Assembly: GCF_016908655.1 (NCBI RefSeq)
Contig: NZ_JAFBEI010000003.1
Location: 1-64,000 of the forward strand
Length of the DNA stretch: 64,000 bases
Reading direction: 5' to 3'
Source of the DNA: Streptococcus saliviloxodontae
GTDB taxonomy: Bacteria > Bacillota > Bacilli > Lactobacillales > Streptococcaceae
Below are positions 62,965 to 64,000 of this stretch, in pieces. The notes beneath the pieces were generated by a model that worked only from the letters and a program-made list of their open reading frames with translations, made no database searches and was not told where the DNA came from. Position 1 is the first letter of the stretch. Each line of letters starts with the position of its first letter. A program made the position numbers and the translations under genes.

Positions 62965-64000
62965 CTATTCTTTTCTCAACTTTTTCAACATAGCTTGTTT
63001 CATCTGATCAAGTTTTTCTTGCTCTTCTTGACTCGTTTCATTTTTGTAATCAGGGTTACTCCAACTAGGAATATTGCTGACTTTTGTGCTCTGACTCGCT
63101 CTGCTTTCTTTCTTGCGATCATTAAAATCACGCATCTTCAAAACAGCATCTTCCGCACTAGCAACTTTTCGATAAGAAAAATCATTTGCAATTTTCATCA
63201 GATAGCGCTTATTAAGATTAGCAGACTTCGTTTTAGACATGGTATAAAGCACCATAATGTTGATAACTTCATCAAGGAAAGACATCTTAGCTAAATCATC
63301 TAATAACTGACGTTCATCAGCTGTAATAGTCGCTTGTCGTGCTTTTTTGATTTTAGCTAAAAAGACAGCTGCCTTATCCGCCTTAGCTTCACGGATAATC
63401 ACTTCTTCTTGGGCATTAAAAGCAGATGTCTGCGTCGTTTTGGAAACGTTTTGTTCTCTTTTGGAACGCATCCTAGCCAAAGAAATTTTAAAATTAACAG
63501 CTGTATCACGCGCCAACAGATAGGTATCATACCAGGTAAGACCATAGGTCTCTGAAAAATTATTGAGAGCAATAACATCCCTTGACTCATTGTCAAACGA
63601 CAGACCATCTCTAACCATTAACTTCTTAAATGATTCCAAGTCAAAATTCGTCTTGCTCTTAATCGCTTGAAGTGACACGGTACCTGATGCTTCAAAAACC
63701 TCTGAAAATTTCTTAGATAGGTTTTGAAGGTTTTCTGGCAAGTAACTTTTCAGTTCCTCCAAGGCCAGATGTCCAATTTTTTGTTCAAGTAAACCTGTAT
63801 AGACAGCATTTTGTAAGAAATTAGTTCCAGATAAAGGAGCAACTAACTCAATGACATAATTCTGCTGTTGCTGATAAAAGCGAACCAAGTCCATACCTGT
63901 CAGAATAGCCAAGGCTTCTTCAAAACGCGGCATACTAAACAAGGTGTGGTTTAGTACTTCTGCAAACTGGTGCTTTTGGACACCATTATCCCAAAAACTA
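62965..64000 (-). CDS. dnaB: Replication initiation/membrane attachment protein DnaB (5' end cut by window)
   Basis: This helicase co-loader of Firmicutes contains the DnaB/DnaD-type winged-helix and DDBH2 segments and works with DnaD and DnaI at oriC and restart sites. The frame is open to the right window edge: codons before the internal MPRFEEAL (reading WDNGVQKHQFAEVLNHTLFS) continue in frame, so the start lies beyond 64000. The visible 345 residues include TWYDTYLLARDTAVNF and IPSWSNPDYKN, a typical C-terminal motif, and end in a Lys/Met-rich helix. dnaI follows. Confidence 0.9.
   Translation of the reverse strand, partial: SFWDNGVQKHQFAEVLNHTLFSMPRFEEALAILTGMDLVRFYQQQQNYVIELVAPLSGTNFLQNAVYTGLLEQKIGHLALEELKSYLPENLQNLSKKFSEVFEASGTVSLQAIKSKTNFDLESFKKLMVRDGLSFDNESRDVIALNNFSETYGLTWYDTYLLARDTAVNFKISLARMRSKREQNVSKTTQTSAFNAQEEVIIREAKADKAAVFLAKIKKARQATITADERQLLDDLAKMSFLDEVINIMVLYTMSKTKSANLNKRYLMKIANDFSYRKVASAEDAVLKMRDFNDRKKESRASQSTKVSNIPSWSNPDYKNETSQEEQEKLDQMKQAMLKKLRKE

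Overview
The window reads as a chromosomal segment of a low-GC streptococcus, most likely of the salivarius group (S. thermophilus, S. salivarius or S. vestibularis). The evidence is the streptococcal dcw/ylm cluster, streptococcal-type small families (DUF3165, DUF1827, DUF1797/YkuJ), a two-kinase locus beside trp, and clpE with both a HrcA-type and a CtsR-type operator. The species call is inference from gene content. No rRNA, tRNA, CRISPR array, prophage or complete insertion sequence was seen. Nearly all genes lie on the minus strand; the plus-strand genes are clpE, a Nudix gene, a DUF1827 gene, a short prepilin peptidase, a secreted repeat protein and a secreted thioredoxin-like protein.

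Layout by position. 1-4.2 kb: truncated nnrD, folD, and a ferrous-iron operon (feoA with two FeoA domains, feoB, and a 50-residue Cys-rich membrane peptide). 4.3-7.3 kb: amino-acid ABC ATPase and permease, a DUF1797 gene and ornithine carbamoyltransferase. 7.4-11.1 kb: a regulated intergenic region, clpE, Nudix and DUF1827. 11.2-23.9 kb: the cell wall and division cluster, transcribed murD-murG-divIB-ftsA-ftsZ-ylmE-sepF-yggT-ylmH-divIVA, then a T-box and ileS. 24.2-28.3 kb: DUF3165, typA, a rhodanese-like protein, a ROK glucokinase and yqgQ. 28.4-31.5 kb: a shortened prepilin peptidase convergent with two adjacent AgrC/ComD-like kinases. 31.7-38.3 kb: the complete trpEGDCFBA operon behind a T-box. 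38.5-42.4 kb: a BusR-like regulator and a Gls24/Asp23 envelope-stress operon. 42.6-46 kb: an ABC transporter with a LuxR-type two-component system. 46-51 kb: a Ser-rich membrane-anchored protein and a heterodimeric ABC exporter. 51.3-57.1 kb: vanZ-like, rlmN, yutD, a 5'-nucleotidase-like enzyme, sepM, coaD and rsmD. 57.2-64 kb: a secreted 4 x 153-bp repeat protein, a thioredoxin-like protein, asnA, der, dnaI and dnaB (cut by the window end).

The most unusual item is the pair of adjacent sensor kinases at 28.8-31.5 kb. They align without gaps through the catalytic core, yet the first-transcribed one has lost the phospho-acceptor His motif while keeping the ATP-binding N and G boxes. The second keeps the His motif but has lost the N and G boxes. 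This pattern suggests a split kinase that works only as a heterodimer, and no response regulator lies nearby. Other notable items are a near-perfect CIRCE plus a CtsR operator before clpE, a prepilin peptidase lacking its N-terminal domain, the exact tandem repeat in the secreted protein, operator-like repeats before the Gls24 and ABC/TCS operons, and two small genes (1437-1589 and 39688-39810).

Limits: everything was read by eye. Families were assigned from remembered motifs and not from searches. Promoter, operator and terminator calls are pattern matches without experimental support.
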